64,000 bases of DNA from an uncultured Clostridia bacterium (GCA_947589575.1 CANQBM010000001.1:186001-250000); one strand, 5' to 3'; positions 23,939 to 33,757 are shown, counted from the stretch's first letter. A program made the numbers and translations. The notes: generated by a model from the sequence alone, not told the origin.

Positions 23939-24766
23939 ATGGAAAAATTCGGACTTACCGGTTTCCCTTTGGGACATTCAATGTCACCTGTTATACATAG
24001 GGAGCTTTTCAAAATTAATGGTATTGATGCGTCATATGAGCTTAAGGAAATAAATCCGAACAGCTTTTCACAAGGTATAGAAACACTCAAAAAATTCAGA
24101 GGCTTTAATGTAACTATTCCACATAAAACGGCTATTATTCCTTTTCTTGATAAGCTTTCAAAAAGAGCAGAGCTTTTCGGCGCGGTTAATACTGTTGACA
24201 ACAATGACGGTGTTTTAACAGGCTATAATACAGACTGCTTTGGTTTTATTCGAGCGCTTGAAACGGCAGGCATTGAGCTTAAGGGAAATGTTCTTCTTTG
24301 CGGCAGCGGAGGTGTTTCAAGAATGTTTGCGTTTGAAAGCGCGCTCGCCGGAGCAGAGCTTACAATCGCTGTGCGTGACGCAGACGTCGATGCCGCAAAT
24401 CAGATAAAAAAAGAGATTTTTGAAAAGCTCAATAAAACGGTTGATGTCATTACGCTTGATAAAGTTTCCGGCGGATATGATGTTCTTATTAACGGAACGC
24501 CTGTCGGAATGTTTCCTAATGTTAATGCCTGTGTATTACCGAAGGAAAAAGTGCAGAGCTGTAAGGCTGTATTTGACGCTATATATAATCCTATGGAAAC
24601 CATGCTTTTGAAATACGCGCAGGAGACTGGCACAAAATTTTCAAACGGTCTGCCTATGCTGGTGTGGCAGGCGGCTGTTGCTCAGGAAATTTGGCTCGGG
24701 GTCAAATTCACTATGGAGCAGGTAAGGGAAGTTATTAAAATTACAGAAAGAGAAATGAAGAAGTAA
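23939..24766 (+). CDS. aroE: shikimate dehydrogenase
   Basis: Reduces 3-dehydroshikimate to shikimate with NADPH in the chorismate pathway. N-terminal substrate domain starts GLTGFPLGHSMSPVIHRE and has FRGFNVTIPHKTAI (catalytic Lys) and GAVNTVD; the Rossmann domain has LLCGSGGVSRM, an unusual version of the GxGGxx(K/R) loop. YNTDCFGF and NGLPMLVWQA are conserved. 275 residues. AGAGGT precedes the ATG. The stop overlaps the aroK start by one base (TAATG). Confidence 0.95.
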   Translation: MEKFGLTGFPLGHSMSPVIHRELFKINGIDASYELKEINPNSFSQGIETLKKFRGFNVTIPHKTAIIPFLDKLSKRAELFGAVNTVDNNDGVLTGYNTDCFGFIRALETAGIELKGNVLLCGSGGVSRMFAFESALAGAELTIAVRDADVDAANQIKKEIFEKLNKTVDVITLDKVSGGYDVLINGTPVGMFPNVNACVLPKEKVQSCKAVFDAIYNPMETMLLKYAQETGTKFSNGLPMLVWQAAVAQEIWLGVKFTMEQVREVIKITEREMKK

Positions 24767-25254
24767 TGAACATTATTCTTTGCGGATTTATGGGAAGCGG
24801 AAAAACTACTGTAGGTATGGAGCTTGCCAAGATTATGGGCAGAAAATTTATTGATACTGATGAGATGATTGAAAAGGAACAGGGCATAGCGATTAAAGCA
24901 ATATTTACGGTTCACGGGGAAGAATTTTTCCGCGATTTGGAGTTTGAATGTTGCAAGAGTATTTCAAATATGAAAAACTGCGTCGTGTCAACGGGCGGAG
25001 GTGCCCTCACTTTTAAGAGGAATGTTGACGTATTAAAACAAAACGGAAAAATTGTATTGCTTGACGCTGATTTTGATATTATATGCCGGCGTATAGGGAA
25101 TTCAAAAACAAGACCTCTTTTTCAGGACAGGGAAAAGGCGAAAGCCCTTTATGAAGAACGAAAGTCAAAATATTTGGATGCCGCCGATTATGTGATAGAC
25201 GGCAATATGTCCGCAAGGAAAACCGCACTTGATATTGCGGATATATTCAGATAA
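24766..25254 (+). CDS. aroK: shikimate kinase
   Basis: Phosphorylates shikimate at the 3-hydroxyl. Walker A GFMGSGKTTVG at 7-17, shikimate-binding DTDEMIEKE at about 31-39 and FRDLEFE, STGGGAL (77-83), and the lid Arg region SKTRPLF. At 162 residues it is normal. It is translationally coupled to aroE and followed after 68 bp by an ABC permease gene that may share the transcript. Confidence 0.95.
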   Translation: MNIILCGFMGSGKTTVGMELAKIMGRKFIDTDEMIEKEQGIAIKAIFTVHGEEFFRDLEFECCKSISNMKNCVVSTGGGALTFKRNVDVLKQNGKIVLLDADFDIICRRIGNSKTRPLFQDREKAKALYEERKSKYLDAADYVIDGNMSARKTALDIADIFR

Positions 25255-25322
25255 GTTGAAAAAAAATATCTTATGTGATATAATATGAGCTATAATTTTT
25301 TAAAGGCAAAAGAGGTGCTTTT

Positions 25323-26159
25323 GTGGGGATTAAAAATACAGCTCTTAACCATGATGTTGAGATGTTTAAAAAATATAAAAATTTATTAAAAGAGCTTACG
25401 GCGAAAAATGTTAAGCTTAAATACCGTAATTCATGGCTCGGAATTTTGTGGAGCTTTTTACAGCCGCTTTTGAATATGATAGTTTTGTCTGTTGTGTTCG
25501 GCGGAATATTCGGCAAGAAAAACGACTTATTTATATGTTATCCTGTTTATCTTTTTACAGGCAGGCTTCTTTTCAGCTTTTTTACTTCCTCGACTAAGCA
25601 GGCGCTGTCCTCTTTCAGAAGAAATCAGGCTATTATTAAAAAAGTGTATGTGCCTAAATATATGTATCCTCTGTCAGCGATTTTCAGCAATTTCGTTACC
25701 TTTGCAATATCTCTGCTATGCCTTATATCGGTATGGATATTCTTTAAGCTGACTGGAATCAGCGGAGGCTCAAAGCTTGAGATTAACGGTTATGCACTGC
25801 TTTGCTGGGTACCGATGCTTTTGCTTTTAATATTCAGCACAGGTGTTGGTTTAATTCTTTCTGTTGTGAGCGTTTATTTCAGAGATGTTGAATACATCTG
25901 GGATGTTATGTGCCAGCTTCTTTTCTATATGGTACCGATAATTTATCATCTTAAAACGATTACTACTCACTGGATTCAGGTAGTTATTAAAATCAATCCT
26001 CTTTATTCAATGATTGAGCTTTTCAGGCATTGCGTCTTGTATGGACAGATAATGAGCTGGAAGCTGTTTGTGTATGCGCTGGTAATTTCGGTCGCAACAC
26101 TTATTATAGGAATTTTATTTTTTAACTGGAAGAGTGACGATATTATATATCACCTGTAA
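25323..26159 (+). CDS. ABC-2 permease of the polysaccharide/teichoic acid export type, without ATPase
   Basis: A 278-residue permease with six membrane helices of the TagG/RfbA/KpsM class: KNLLKELTAKNVKLKYRNS then LGILWSFLQPLLNMIVLS at the N-terminus, the 'PKYMYPLSAIFSNFVTF' loop, and YFRDVEYIWDVMCQLLFYMVPIIY. Such permeases work with a TagH/RfbB-like ATPase to move lipid-linked glycans, but none is encoded here, and a terminator follows immediately. The partner must be elsewhere. The start is GTG, five bases after AGAGGTG. It follows aroK by 68 bp. Confidence 0.88.
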   Translation: MGIKNTALNHDVEMFKKYKNLLKELTAKNVKLKYRNSWLGILWSFLQPLLNMIVLSVVFGGIFGKKNDLFICYPVYLFTGRLLFSFFTSSTKQALSSFRRNQAIIKKVYVPKYMYPLSAIFSNFVTFAISLLCLISVWIFFKLTGISGGSKLEINGYALLCWVPMLLLLIFSTGVGLILSVVSVYFRDVEYIWDVMCQLLFYMVPIIYHLKTITTHWIQVVIKINPLYSMIELFRHCVLYGQIMSWKLFVYALVISVATLIIGILFFNWKSDDIIYHL

Positions 26160-26166
26160 TAAATAT

Positions 26167-26198
26167 AAAGGTGTGAGCCGAAAACTCACACCTTTTTT
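26167..26198. terminator. bidirectional terminator between ABC permease and GH95 gene
   Basis: Eleven-bp stem AAAGGTGTGAG / CTCACACCTTT, seven-base loop, T-run TTTTTT; it touches the stop region of the opposite gene. Confidence 0.88.
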
Positions 26199-28278
26199 AT
26201 ATTCTTTTTCCATTTTTAAAGGAATATGATATTTCATTTCCGCCATAGGTTTTGATACCTTTTATTCTGCCGGACCATTCCTTTGGCAGTGATTCGTTTT
26301 TCAGCATTTCCGCAATTCCTGCCGTCACCGCAAAGTTTCCGTCAATTTGAAACGGAGGGTGAGCGTCAAAAAGATTAGGATACGAGCCACCGCCTTTATT
26401 TATCTTGCTTTTCGGATTAATATATGTCAGCTGTTGTTTAATAAGTCTTAGGGCGTTTTCTCCGTTTTTGAGTCTTGCCCATAAGCAGATTTTCCAGCCG
26501 AGCGACCATCCCGTGCCGCCAAAGCCTCTCTTTTCAAGCGATTTTTCGGCGGCTTTTTTCAGTTCTTCGCTCTGTGTAAAGCGTGACGGATAAATACAGT
26601 AAAGATGACTAACGTGTCTGTGTTCAATTTCGGTTTCTTCAAACTCTTCTGCCCATTCGGGTATTCTTCCGTCTGACGCCGGTTTTACCTGTTCTATATG
26701 CGGGGCGTCAAATCCGAGTTCTCGGCAGTTTTCAAAGAAATCAAAAAGTATTTCTCTGTCCATTGACGGCATATATGTAACAGCAACAGAAACGCCTTTA
26801 TCCCTGTAATTGTTTTCGGGACTGATTGAAGGACAGGTCACAAGCTCGCCGTCCTTTTCAATCAGAAAGTCATTGTAAAAATCAAGACAACCTTTAAACA
26901 GCGGTATTAGCCTATCCTTGTACGCCTTGTCCTCGGTATACAGATAATGCTCGTAAAGCTGATTAAGTATCCATGGCGCGCTTGTACACCACGGCGCGTA
27001 TTGTGATGAGTCACCGTCACCTTCAGGATAACCCGCCGGACATGTCATACCCCATATATCGCTGTTGTGATGAGCGCAGTAGCCGGAGCAGTTATAATAT
27101 TCCTTTGCGGTTTCAACACCGTTGACGCTTAGCTTTTTTGCAAGGTCAAGGAGCGGATCAAAGCATTCCGAAAGATTTGCAATATCCGTGCACCAGTAGT
27201 TCATTTGAGTGTTGATGTTCATTGTGTAGTTAGATGACCACGGCGCTCGCAAATGAGTGTTCCAGATACCCTGCAAATTCATAGCGGTTGTGCCTTTTCT
27301 CGACGCTGAAATCGTGAGATACCTTCCATACTGAAAAAGGAGCGCGATAAGTCCGTTATCTCCGCCCTTCCTCGCCATCATTTTTATGCGCTTATCTGTA
27401 GGGAGATCGTCCCGCGAGCCTGCAAGCTCAAACTCAACTCTGTTAAACAAAGCGGAAAAGTCTGCTGTGTGCTCGGCCAAAAGCGATTCATATGGTTTGG
27501 TGTTTTCAAAAAAGGAAAAGGTTTTTCTTCTTATATTAGCTGTGGGCATTGATTTAAAATCAACAAATGATGTGGCAAGAGAAACCAGCAGAGTAGTATC
27601 ACGTTGGTTTTTTACCTCAATATAATTTCTGCCGAATACAGCGTTACCAAGGACTTTTACCACACCGCTGAAGTCCATACCGTCTATGCCCTGTACAATA
27701 CCCTTGCCCCTGTTATAATAAGGGGGCATACATATTTCAGGCGCTTTACCTTTAAGTATAAGACTGTCCTCAACGCACTCACTGATATGCTCAAGCCGGC
27801 TGTCAAGCTTAACTTTAAAGCTTACTCCTGAATCAGAGTGAATATTTATAATCATAAGCTGTGCGGGATATGAAACAAAAACGGTTTCCTTGAACCCGGT
27901 CGTTTCAACAGTTGCTATGCCCGTTGATATATCAAGACTTCTTCTGTAATTATTTTTTGGTGCGTCAAGGTACTCGATAATCAAATCACCAAAGGGGAGA
28001 TATGAGTCTGACCAGTGGCCGTGCATTTCTCTGTTAATAATATCCTTTGCTCTTTTGTAATTCTTTTCAAAAATGGCTTTTCTTGTGTCTTCAAGGTGTT
28101 TGTAAGAACTGTTCTTGTTATAGTTCTTAGGGTATCCGGACCAAAGAGTATCTTCGTTTAATGCAATCCTCTCCTTTTTAAGATTGCCAAATACAAGACC
28201 TCCGATACGCCCGTTTCCTACCGGTAAGGCTTCCTCGAAATTCTTTGCCTTTTTGTTATAGAATAAAATATTTTTCAT
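26197..28278 (-). CDS. glycoside hydrolase family 95 (alpha-L-fucosidase / alpha-galactosidase type)
   Basis: Starts with the GH95 N-terminal beta domain (ALPVGNGRIGGLVFGN, LNEDTLWSG), continues into the (alpha/alpha)6 barrel with MNINTQMNYW (paired Asn of the active site), CPAGYPEGDGDSSQYAPWCTS region, the acid motif PSISPEN (Glu), and the C-terminal QIDGNF (Asp). The expected inverting catalytic residues are therefore present. At 693 residues it is shorter than many members (about 750-800), mainly in the N-terminal domain and at the C-terminal beta domain. No signal peptide, so it acts on imported oligosaccharides, fitting a gut lifestyle. Monocistronic; the 83-bp divergent region contains both starts. 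Confidence 0.9.
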   Translation of the reverse strand: MKNILFYNKKAKNFEEALPVGNGRIGGLVFGNLKKERIALNEDTLWSGYPKNYNKNSSYKHLEDTRKAIFEKNYKRAKDIINREMHGHWSDSYLPFGDLIIEYLDAPKNNYRRSLDISTGIATVETTGFKETVFVSYPAQLMIINIHSDSGVSFKVKLDSRLEHISECVEDSLILKGKAPEICMPPYYNRGKGIVQGIDGMDFSGVVKVLGNAVFGRNYIEVKNQRDTTLLVSLATSFVDFKSMPTANIRRKTFSFFENTKPYESLLAEHTADFSALFNRVEFELAGSRDDLPTDKRIKMMARKGGDNGLIALLFQYGRYLTISASRKGTTAMNLQGIWNTHLRAPWSSNYTMNINTQMNYWCTDIANLSECFDPLLDLAKKLSVNGVETAKEYYNCSGYCAHHNSDIWGMTCPAGYPEGDGDSSQYAPWCTSAPWILNQLYEHYLYTEDKAYKDRLIPLFKGCLDFYNDFLIEKDGELVTCPSISPENNYRDKGVSVAVTYMPSMDREILFDFFENCRELGFDAPHIEQVKPASDGRIPEWAEEFEETEIEHRHVSHLYCIYPSRFTQSEELKKAAEKSLEKRGFGGTGWSLGWKICLWARLKNGENALRLIKQQLTYINPKSKINKGGGSYPNLFDAHPPFQIDGNFAVTAGIAEMLKNESLPKEWSGRIKGIKTYGGNEISYSFKNGKRI

Positions 28279-28361
28279 AATTTGATTGTACTTGAAAAAA
28301 GAATAAATTGCAAGGTAAATGAAAATATGATAGAATATATATGTAAAAAGGAGGTTTTATT

Positions 28362-28970
28362 ATGAAAAATTACGTTATATCAATCGGAAGACAGTTTGGC
28401 TGCGGCGCTCATGAGATTGCGACAAAGCTGTCGGAAAATTTAAATGTTGCGTATTATGACAAGGAAATAATTAAACGCGCCGCCAAGGACAGCGGTTTTG
28501 ACGAAAACCTCTTTTCCTTTTATGATGAAAGGCCGACGAGCAGTTTCCTTTATAGTGTTTCAACAGACGGTTTTGCGTCATTAACAAATACACACGGCAC
28601 GCTGGAGGATCAGGTTTTTCAGTATCAGTTTGATACAATAAGAAAAGTAGCAAGCGAGGGAAGCTGTATTATTGTCGGCAGATGCGCTGATTATATTTTA
28701 AGAGAAAACCCAAATCTTTTAACAGTTTTTCTTCATGCAAGTGATGATTTCAGGCGTGAAAGAGTTGTTAAACAATACGGCGTCAGCGAGAAAAACGCAA
28801 TGAAGGAGATTAAGTCAGTGGACAGAAAGAGAGCCCGTTTTCACAATTTTTATTGCGATAATAAATGGGGAGACGCCGCTACCTATGATTTGTCTATTGA
28901 TGTTTCACGTCTGGGTATTGATAATACGGTATACCTTATTTCAGCTTACATAAATAAAAAATTCGGTTAA
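28362..28970 (+). CDS. cytidylate kinase-like family protein
   Basis: A 202-residue P-loop kinase of the 'cytidylate kinase 2' family. The N-terminus reads YVISIGRQFGCGAHEIATKLSE, in which GRQFGCGAHEI replaces the classical GPxGSGK loop; KEIIKRAAKDSG, IIVGRCADYIL, and FLHASDDFRRERVV are family features. True CMP kinase is normally Cmk, so this copy probably acts on another, unknown substrate. AAGGAGG precedes the ATG. Monocistronic, between divergent GH95 and a palindromic terminator. Confidence 0.85.
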   Translation: MKNYVISIGRQFGCGAHEIATKLSENLNVAYYDKEIIKRAAKDSGFDENLFSFYDERPTSSFLYSVSTDGFASLTNTHGTLEDQVFQYQFDTIRKVASEGSCIIVGRCADYILRENPNLLTVFLHASDDFRRERVVKQYGVSEKNAMKEIKSVDRKRARFHNFYCDNKWGDAATYDLSIDVSRLGIDNTVYLISAYINKKFG

Positions 28971-28980
28971 TAAAAATGTT

Positions 28981-29019
28981 AATAGTAAAGCGGAGAGCAT
29001 TGCTCTCCGCTTTACTATT
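28981..29019. terminator. bidirectional terminator, perfect 19-bp palindrome
   Basis: Arms 28981-28999 and 29001-29019 are exact complements (core GCGGAGAGC / GCTCTCCGC). It lies between two convergent genes and reaches the stop of the acyl-CoA synthetase. Confidence 0.85.
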
Positions 29020-30700
29020 ATTTAAGAACCTTAAAGTCGACTTTACCGATTTTAGTTCTCGGAAGTTCATCAATAAAAACTATTTCCTTTGGTACAGACC
29101 ATTTTGAAAGGTTCTGCATGCCAAAGTTAATAATCTTTTTTATAAGTTCATTTTCATCATCATTTTTATATTTCTTGTTTTTTACTACAAAGAGTTTAAG
29201 CTGGGTTTTACCTTCATCACCTGTGCCGATTACACAGCAGTCATAAATTTCCGCCATTGCTCTGTAAGCCTCTTCAATGAACGAAGGGTAAACAAGATAA
29301 CCGCTTATTTTATATACTCTCTTAAGACGCTGACGGTAGTATATGTCGCCTGTTGCCTGTTCGATAAAACACATATCGCCGGTATGAAGCCATACTCTGC
29401 CGTCGTCATGCTTAACTAATACCTTTGAGGTTTCATCAGGGTCATGATAATAACCTTCCATAAGAGTAGGACCATAGATGCAAAGCTCTCCGTCCTCACC
29501 CTTGACCTCCTCGGTAGTACCCGGTTTAACTGTCATAGCCTGAATATTGTAACAGGGGATGCCTATACAGCCCTGGGGCGCCTCGCGTTTTGGGTCTGTG
29601 AATGAACATACGGTTACACACTCGGTAAGACCATAGCCCGATACAAAGTGGCATTTTGCTCCGTTATCGTTAAGAAGTCTATCCATTTTTTCCGTGAGAG
29701 AATACGGAACAACATCGCCGCCTGAGCCGATAAGTTTCATATTAGACATATCAATTCCCTTGAGATAGCCTGCCTTATAAACTTTTTCAAAGAAATCAGG
29801 TACGCCGAATACATAATTGATACGGTATTTTTTAATTGCGTCTGAACACATTTTCGCGTCAAACTGAGGGAATAATGCCTGCGGCATACCGGTGCATATT
29901 GACACGTGCATACAAAGCGCAAATCCAAAACCGTGGAAAACAGGAAGAGCAGTGAGCATTGTATCGGTTTTTGCGTCTGTTTTCATTTTAAGCACAGTTT
30001 CAACGACGTCAACAAGCTGGTAGGAAAGATTGTTTATAGCTTCGCTTGTCAGCTGAACACCCTTTGGGTTACCTGTTGTGCCGCCTGTCATCATAATTGC
30101 CGCGACAGCAAGCGGGTCGGATGCAATTTCAACAGTATTGCCTTCATTAAGGAACTTTTTGCCCTCGTTAAGAAATTCCGACCACTCAATGTTTTTTCTC
30201 ACTTCGGTAGCAGGAGCGGTTTTGCCCTTAATCTTTTTCTTGTAAACCTGATTTGCTATAAGTCCGTAAGGTGTTTTAGGAAAATATCCTGCTGTCTTGC
30301 AGCGGACGAGTGTAAGATTTTTCATACCCTGAAATGATTTTTCGGAAACATCAAAACAAAAAGCGAATTTTGCCCCTACGAGATTAACCGCGTATTCAGC
30401 TTCGGATTTAACTGAAAGCGGATGGAGCATTGACGCAATAGCGCCGATTTTATTAACGGCGTAAATCGCTGTAATACACTGAGGCATATTAGGCGCGCAT
30501 ATAATGACTCTGTCACCCTTTCTGACACCGTTTGCAACGAGCGCCGCAGCGCAAAGGTCAACCATTTCCTCAGCCTTTTTCCAGCTTATAGTATTTTTAT
30601 AGTAGTAAAAGCAGGGCGAATCCGCATTTTGAGCGGCAGAATCGGCAAACTTTTCGTACATTGTTTTTTTAACATCATATTTTGTGGTGTATTCTATCAT
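29018..30700 (-). CDS. AMP-forming acyl-CoA synthetase / ligase (ANL superfamily)
   Basis: Activates a carboxylic acid with ATP, probably to an acyl-CoA. ANL core motifs: MMTGGTTGNPKGVQLT (P-loop, about 205-220), the A5 region SGYGLTECVTVCSF, the A7/A8 hinge WLHTGDMCF and YRQRLKRVYKISGYLVYP, and the C-terminal catalytic Lys in RTKIGKVDFK. 560 residues. The chain specificity (medium/long fatty acid versus other) cannot be read. GGGGGAA precedes the ATG. Single gene; the neighbouring kinase-like gene is convergent. A short degenerate palindrome lies 30-60 bp upstream but has no clear assignment. Confidence 0.9.
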   Translation of the reverse strand: MIEYTTKYDVKKTMYEKFADSAAQNADSPCFYYYKNTISWKKAEEMVDLCAAALVANGVRKGDRVIICAPNMPQCITAIYAVNKIGAIASMLHPLSVKSEAEYAVNLVGAKFAFCFDVSEKSFQGMKNLTLVRCKTAGYFPKTPYGLIANQVYKKKIKGKTAPATEVRKNIEWSEFLNEGKKFLNEGNTVEIASDPLAVAAIMMTGGTTGNPKGVQLTSEAINNLSYQLVDVVETVLKMKTDAKTDTMLTALPVFHGFGFALCMHVSICTGMPQALFPQFDAKMCSDAIKKYRINYVFGVPDFFEKVYKAGYLKGIDMSNMKLIGSGGDVVPYSLTEKMDRLLNDNGAKCHFVSGYGLTECVTVCSFTDPKREAPQGCIGIPCYNIQAMTVKPGTTEEVKGEDGELCIYGPTLMEGYYHDPDETSKVLVKHDDGRVWLHTGDMCFIEQATGDIYYRQRLKRVYKISGYLVYPSFIEEAYRAMAEIYDCCVIGTGDEGKTQLKLFVVKNKKYKNDDENELIKKIINFGMQNLSKWSVPKEIVFIDELPRTKIGKVDFKVLK

Positions 30701-30839
30701 TAATTATTCCCCCGTAATTTTTATAAAACACACTATATTGGATATACTATCATAATGTGTAATTTCACCTTGACGATTATAGCAAAATAGATTTGCTAAT
30801 TCTACATAATCATAAAATAGTTTATTATTATTTAATAAT

Positions 30840-30867
30840 TTGACATTTTAAATATCTATGGTAGAAT
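30840..30867 (+). promoter_or_regulatory. SigA-type promoter of the YjdF-like gene
   Basis: TTGACA (30840-30845), 16-bp spacer, TAGAAT (30862-30867), 30 bp before the GTG start. Confidence 0.65.
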
Positions 30868-30897
30868 AAGAAAGTATTTAATTTCGGAGGTGGCGCA

Positions 30898-31578
30898 GTG
30901 GCATATAAAATTAAAAAGGATCCCATTAATCAGATACCTAAAGGACAGCTTGCTTTTTGGATTGTTGTACGTATTTCTATGATTATCTGTGCAATATACT
31001 CTTTTGTAACAGGCGATATTGTAATGGGATTTGAAAGTGTATTTTGCTTTATTTTTACTCACCTTTGGGATATGTTTCAGATATTCGGCAACGGAAGCTT
31101 TATTGAGGAGGTGCCTCCGCTCAGCCAGACTATGCTGAATCTTATTATATTTATAGGTATTGTTATCGGTTCCTATTTTGGATTTTTTGACAGGCTTTTA
31201 TGGTTTGATAATTTTATGCACGTATTATCGGGAGCGGTGTGCGCAATATTCGGTTATGACTTTGCCTGCATTATCCAAAGAAAGAAAGGACAGTGCGCCG
31301 CAACGCTTGCATCAATATTTTCACTGATGTTTGCGCTTTCTATTGCTGTCGGCTGGGAATTTTACGAATATTTTATGGACACGCTTCACGGGACAAATCT
31401 TCAGCTTGCGAGGGCAGGAGAAGAAACAGTAATGTTTGATTTGTCAAAGTATAACAATGAATACGGCTACCTCGGTTTGGTTGATACAATGACCGACTTA
31501 ATGATGAATGCGGCAGGCGGAATAATCGGTATGATATTTATGATAGTATTGAGAAACCGAAAAAAGAAATCCAAATAA
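30898..31578 (+). CDS. YjdF/DUF2238-like polytopic membrane protein
   Basis: A 226-residue protein with five to six membrane helices. The pattern WFDNFMHVLSGAVCAIFGYDF, VGWEFYEYFMDTLHG and a C-terminal LVDTMTDLMMNAAGGIIGMIF is that of the YjdF/DUF2238 family, whose conserved His, Glu and Asp in membrane helices suggest metal or proton handling, but no function is proven. The start is GTG after GGAGGTGG. Positively charged Lys/Arg tail at the C-terminus. Own promoter and terminator. Confidence 0.78.
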   Translation: MAYKIKKDPINQIPKGQLAFWIVVRISMIICAIYSFVTGDIVMGFESVFCFIFTHLWDMFQIFGNGSFIEEVPPLSQTMLNLIIFIGIVIGSYFGFFDRLLWFDNFMHVLSGAVCAIFGYDFACIIQRKKGQCAATLASIFSLMFALSIAVGWEFYEYFMDTLHGTNLQLARAGEETVMFDLSKYNNEYGYLGLVDTMTDLMMNAAGGIIGMIFMIVLRNRKKKSK

Positions 31579-31597
31579 AATATTTTTAAAAGAATTT

Positions 31598-31628
31598 GAC
31601 AGGCTATTTTTAACAGCCTGTCTTTTTT
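31598..31628 (+). terminator. terminator of the YjdF-like gene
   Basis: Eight-bp stem GACAGGCT / AGCCTGTC, nine-base loop, then TTTTTTT. It also insulates spoIIE, which starts 70 bp later. Confidence 0.88.
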
Positions 31629-31699
31629 TACAATTTTTGCGTTGTTTGTAAAATATAATGTTATGAGTGATAAAGGGGTGTGATGCGGAAGGATAAATA

Positions 31700-33754
31700 A
31701 TGCAGGTTAAAGAGAAGTTAAAAATTAAAAATTCATACAAATTTATTTTGAAGGAATTTGCAAAACGCGCTGTTTGGTTAATTCTGGCGTTTGTGCTGAG
31801 CTTTTCATCGGTAGTAGGAGGGAGCTGCCCGTTTGCGATTTCACTTATAACCGTTTCAAACAAGAAAAACTTTTTGTTTTCAGCCGTAGGCGCGGGGGTA
31901 GGTTACATAGTCTTTTGCGACAGTACGGATGCGCTGCGCTATTTCAGCGCAGTGATTATTGCATCTCTTGGTACATTTGCAATAAATCTTTTTAATGCAA
32001 GAAAAGAGATTTATCTTCCTATGCTTGTATCATTTTTATCCGTAGCCTCAACAGGTATTGTTATGAACCTCAGAAACGGTGATATTATAGGAGAATATGC
32101 GTTGACGCTCGGCGAGTCGGTGCTGGCTCTCGGCGCATCATTTTTCTTTTTCAGAGCAGTTCACTGCAATTTTAAGAGGTTAAAATATAAGGCTCTTTCA
32201 ATCGCCGATACAACCTGTCTTCTTGTTTCGGTATCGGCGCTGCTCGCAGGGCTTTCCTTTATTGAAATTAAAGGAGTTTCACCCGCAAGAATTATTGCAA
32301 TTTTGGCAATACTTATAACAGTGCGCTTCGGCTCACAAAGCCGGAGCTTGATAATTGCTCTTTGTCTGGGGTTTGCGCTGGGTATCAGCCGGGAAAACAG
32401 TATGTTTCTTTTAGGCGCTTACGCATTTTCCGCTTTGGCGGCGGGGCTTTTTATTTCAGTATCAAGTATTGCTATTGCAATCAGTTTTTCGCTGTCAATG
32501 GTGTTTTTTGCTGTTGCGGCAAATATGGGAGCATTTTCTGTCTGCTGTGTAATAGAAAGTGTTATTGCATCGTTAATTATGCTGCTCCTTCCCGATGTAT
32601 TAAATGAAAAAATATCGGATTATTTTGAAAGCGGAGCTGATATTGCACCTGACGGCAGTTTAAGGCAAAGTCTTGTTGTAAGGCTCCGATTTGCGTCATC
32701 AGCGCTTGCCCAGGTAAGTGAAAGTGTGCGTGACGTCCGTGAAAGAATAAACGAGCTTGGAAGGATTGAACCTATGGAAAGCGAGCTCAGAATGGTAGCC
32801 GCGGACCAGTTCTTTTCTATTTCCGATATGCTGGGGGATTTGGCGTTTGAATTTGACGACGCTGAGATATTTGATTTTAAATCGGCGGGAAAGATAAGGC
32901 GTATGCTTGGCGAATATGATATTTACCCCGAAAATATTTCAGTTATTATAGACAAATATGACCGTATGAGGATTGAGATTTTAGCATCCTCCAAGACTAA
33001 GGGGCTTGACAGTCCCAAAATTAAAAATGAGATGGCAAAAATCTGCGGACGGGATTTTGAGAAAAGCAGGACAAACCTCTCGGGTTCAAATCTGATGCTG
33101 ACAGTAATTGAAAGACCGAATTTTAAAATGAGCTTTGGATTTGCACAGTATTGCGCGGAGGGCAAGCTTTGCGGTGATACGGTTAAGGCTATCAATGATT
33201 CAAGAGGTCATATGATATTTATTATCAGCGACGGTATGGGAAAGGGCGGACGAGCGGCTCTTGACGGCGCAATGGGGGCAGGATTGCTGTCAAAACTGCT
33301 TTCCGCAGGATTCGGCTTTGATTCTTCACTTAAGGTTGTAAACAGCGCGCTCCTTGTTAAAAGCAGCGAAGAAAGCCTTGCTACTCTTGACTGCGCCTGT
33401 GTTGATTTGTTTACAGGCAAGTGCGAATTTTACAAGGCGGGAGCGCCGAGGTCATATGTTGTAAAAAACAATTCTTTTACAAAATGCGAGCTCTCGTCAA
33501 TGCCGGCAGGAATTTTAAGAGGGATTGAATTTGCAAAGCGGACAACCGTTCTTAATGTTGGAGATGAAATCATTATGATGAGCGACGGGATAACCGATAT
33601 AGGCGAGGAGCTGCTTGATGAATTTTTACGCTATGATGACAGTGACAGCCCTAATGACAGAGCCCATGAGATACTTGATTTTGCTGTAGCTCACAGTGAC
33701 GCAAGGCACAGGGATGATATGTCTGTAATTGTCGCTAAGCTGATTAAGGGATAA
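31700..33754 (+). CDS. spoIIE: stage II sporulation protein E (PP2C phosphatase)
   Basis: Membrane phosphatase that dephosphorylates SpoIIAA and so turns on sigma-F in the forespore. Residues 20-300 are a multi-helix membrane region (about ten helices, starting LILAFVLSFSSVVGG); a linker follows with LRQSLVVRLRFASSALAQVSESV; residues 480-684 are the PP2C domain with metal aspartates in FIISDGMGKGGRA, IIMMSDGITD and RHRDDMSVIVAKL. The length is shorter than the Bacillus enzyme (827 residues), as often in Clostridia. No other sporulation gene is in the window. GGAAGGA precedes the ATG. Regulatory site for SpoIIE (Spo0A box) was not identified. Confidence 0.95.
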   Translation: MQVKEKLKIKNSYKFILKEFAKRAVWLILAFVLSFSSVVGGSCPFAISLITVSNKKNFLFSAVGAGVGYIVFCDSTDALRYFSAVIIASLGTFAINLFNARKEIYLPMLVSFLSVASTGIVMNLRNGDIIGEYALTLGESVLALGASFFFFRAVHCNFKRLKYKALSIADTTCLLVSVSALLAGLSFIEIKGVSPARIIAILAILITVRFGSQSRSLIIALCLGFALGISRENSMFLLGAYAFSALAAGLFISVSSIAIAISFSLSMVFFAVAANMGAFSVCCVIESVIASLIMLLLPDVLNEKISDYFESGADIAPDGSLRQSLVVRLRFASSALAQVSESVRDVRERINELGRIEPMESELRMVAADQFFSISDMLGDLAFEFDDAEIFDFKSAGKIRRMLGEYDIYPENISVIIDKYDRMRIEILASSKTKGLDSPKIKNEMAKICGRDFEKSRTNLSGSNLMLTVIERPNFKMSFGFAQYCAEGKLCGDTVKAINDSRGHMIFIISDGMGKGGRAALDGAMGAGLLSKLLSAGFGFDSSLKVVNSALLVKSSEESLATLDCACVDLFTGKCEFYKAGAPRSYVVKNNSFTKCELSSMPAGILRGIEFAKRTTVLNVGDEIIMMSDGITDIGEELLDEFLRYDDSDSPNDRAHEILDFAVAHSDARHRDDMSVIVAKLIKG

Positions 33755-33757
33755 ATT

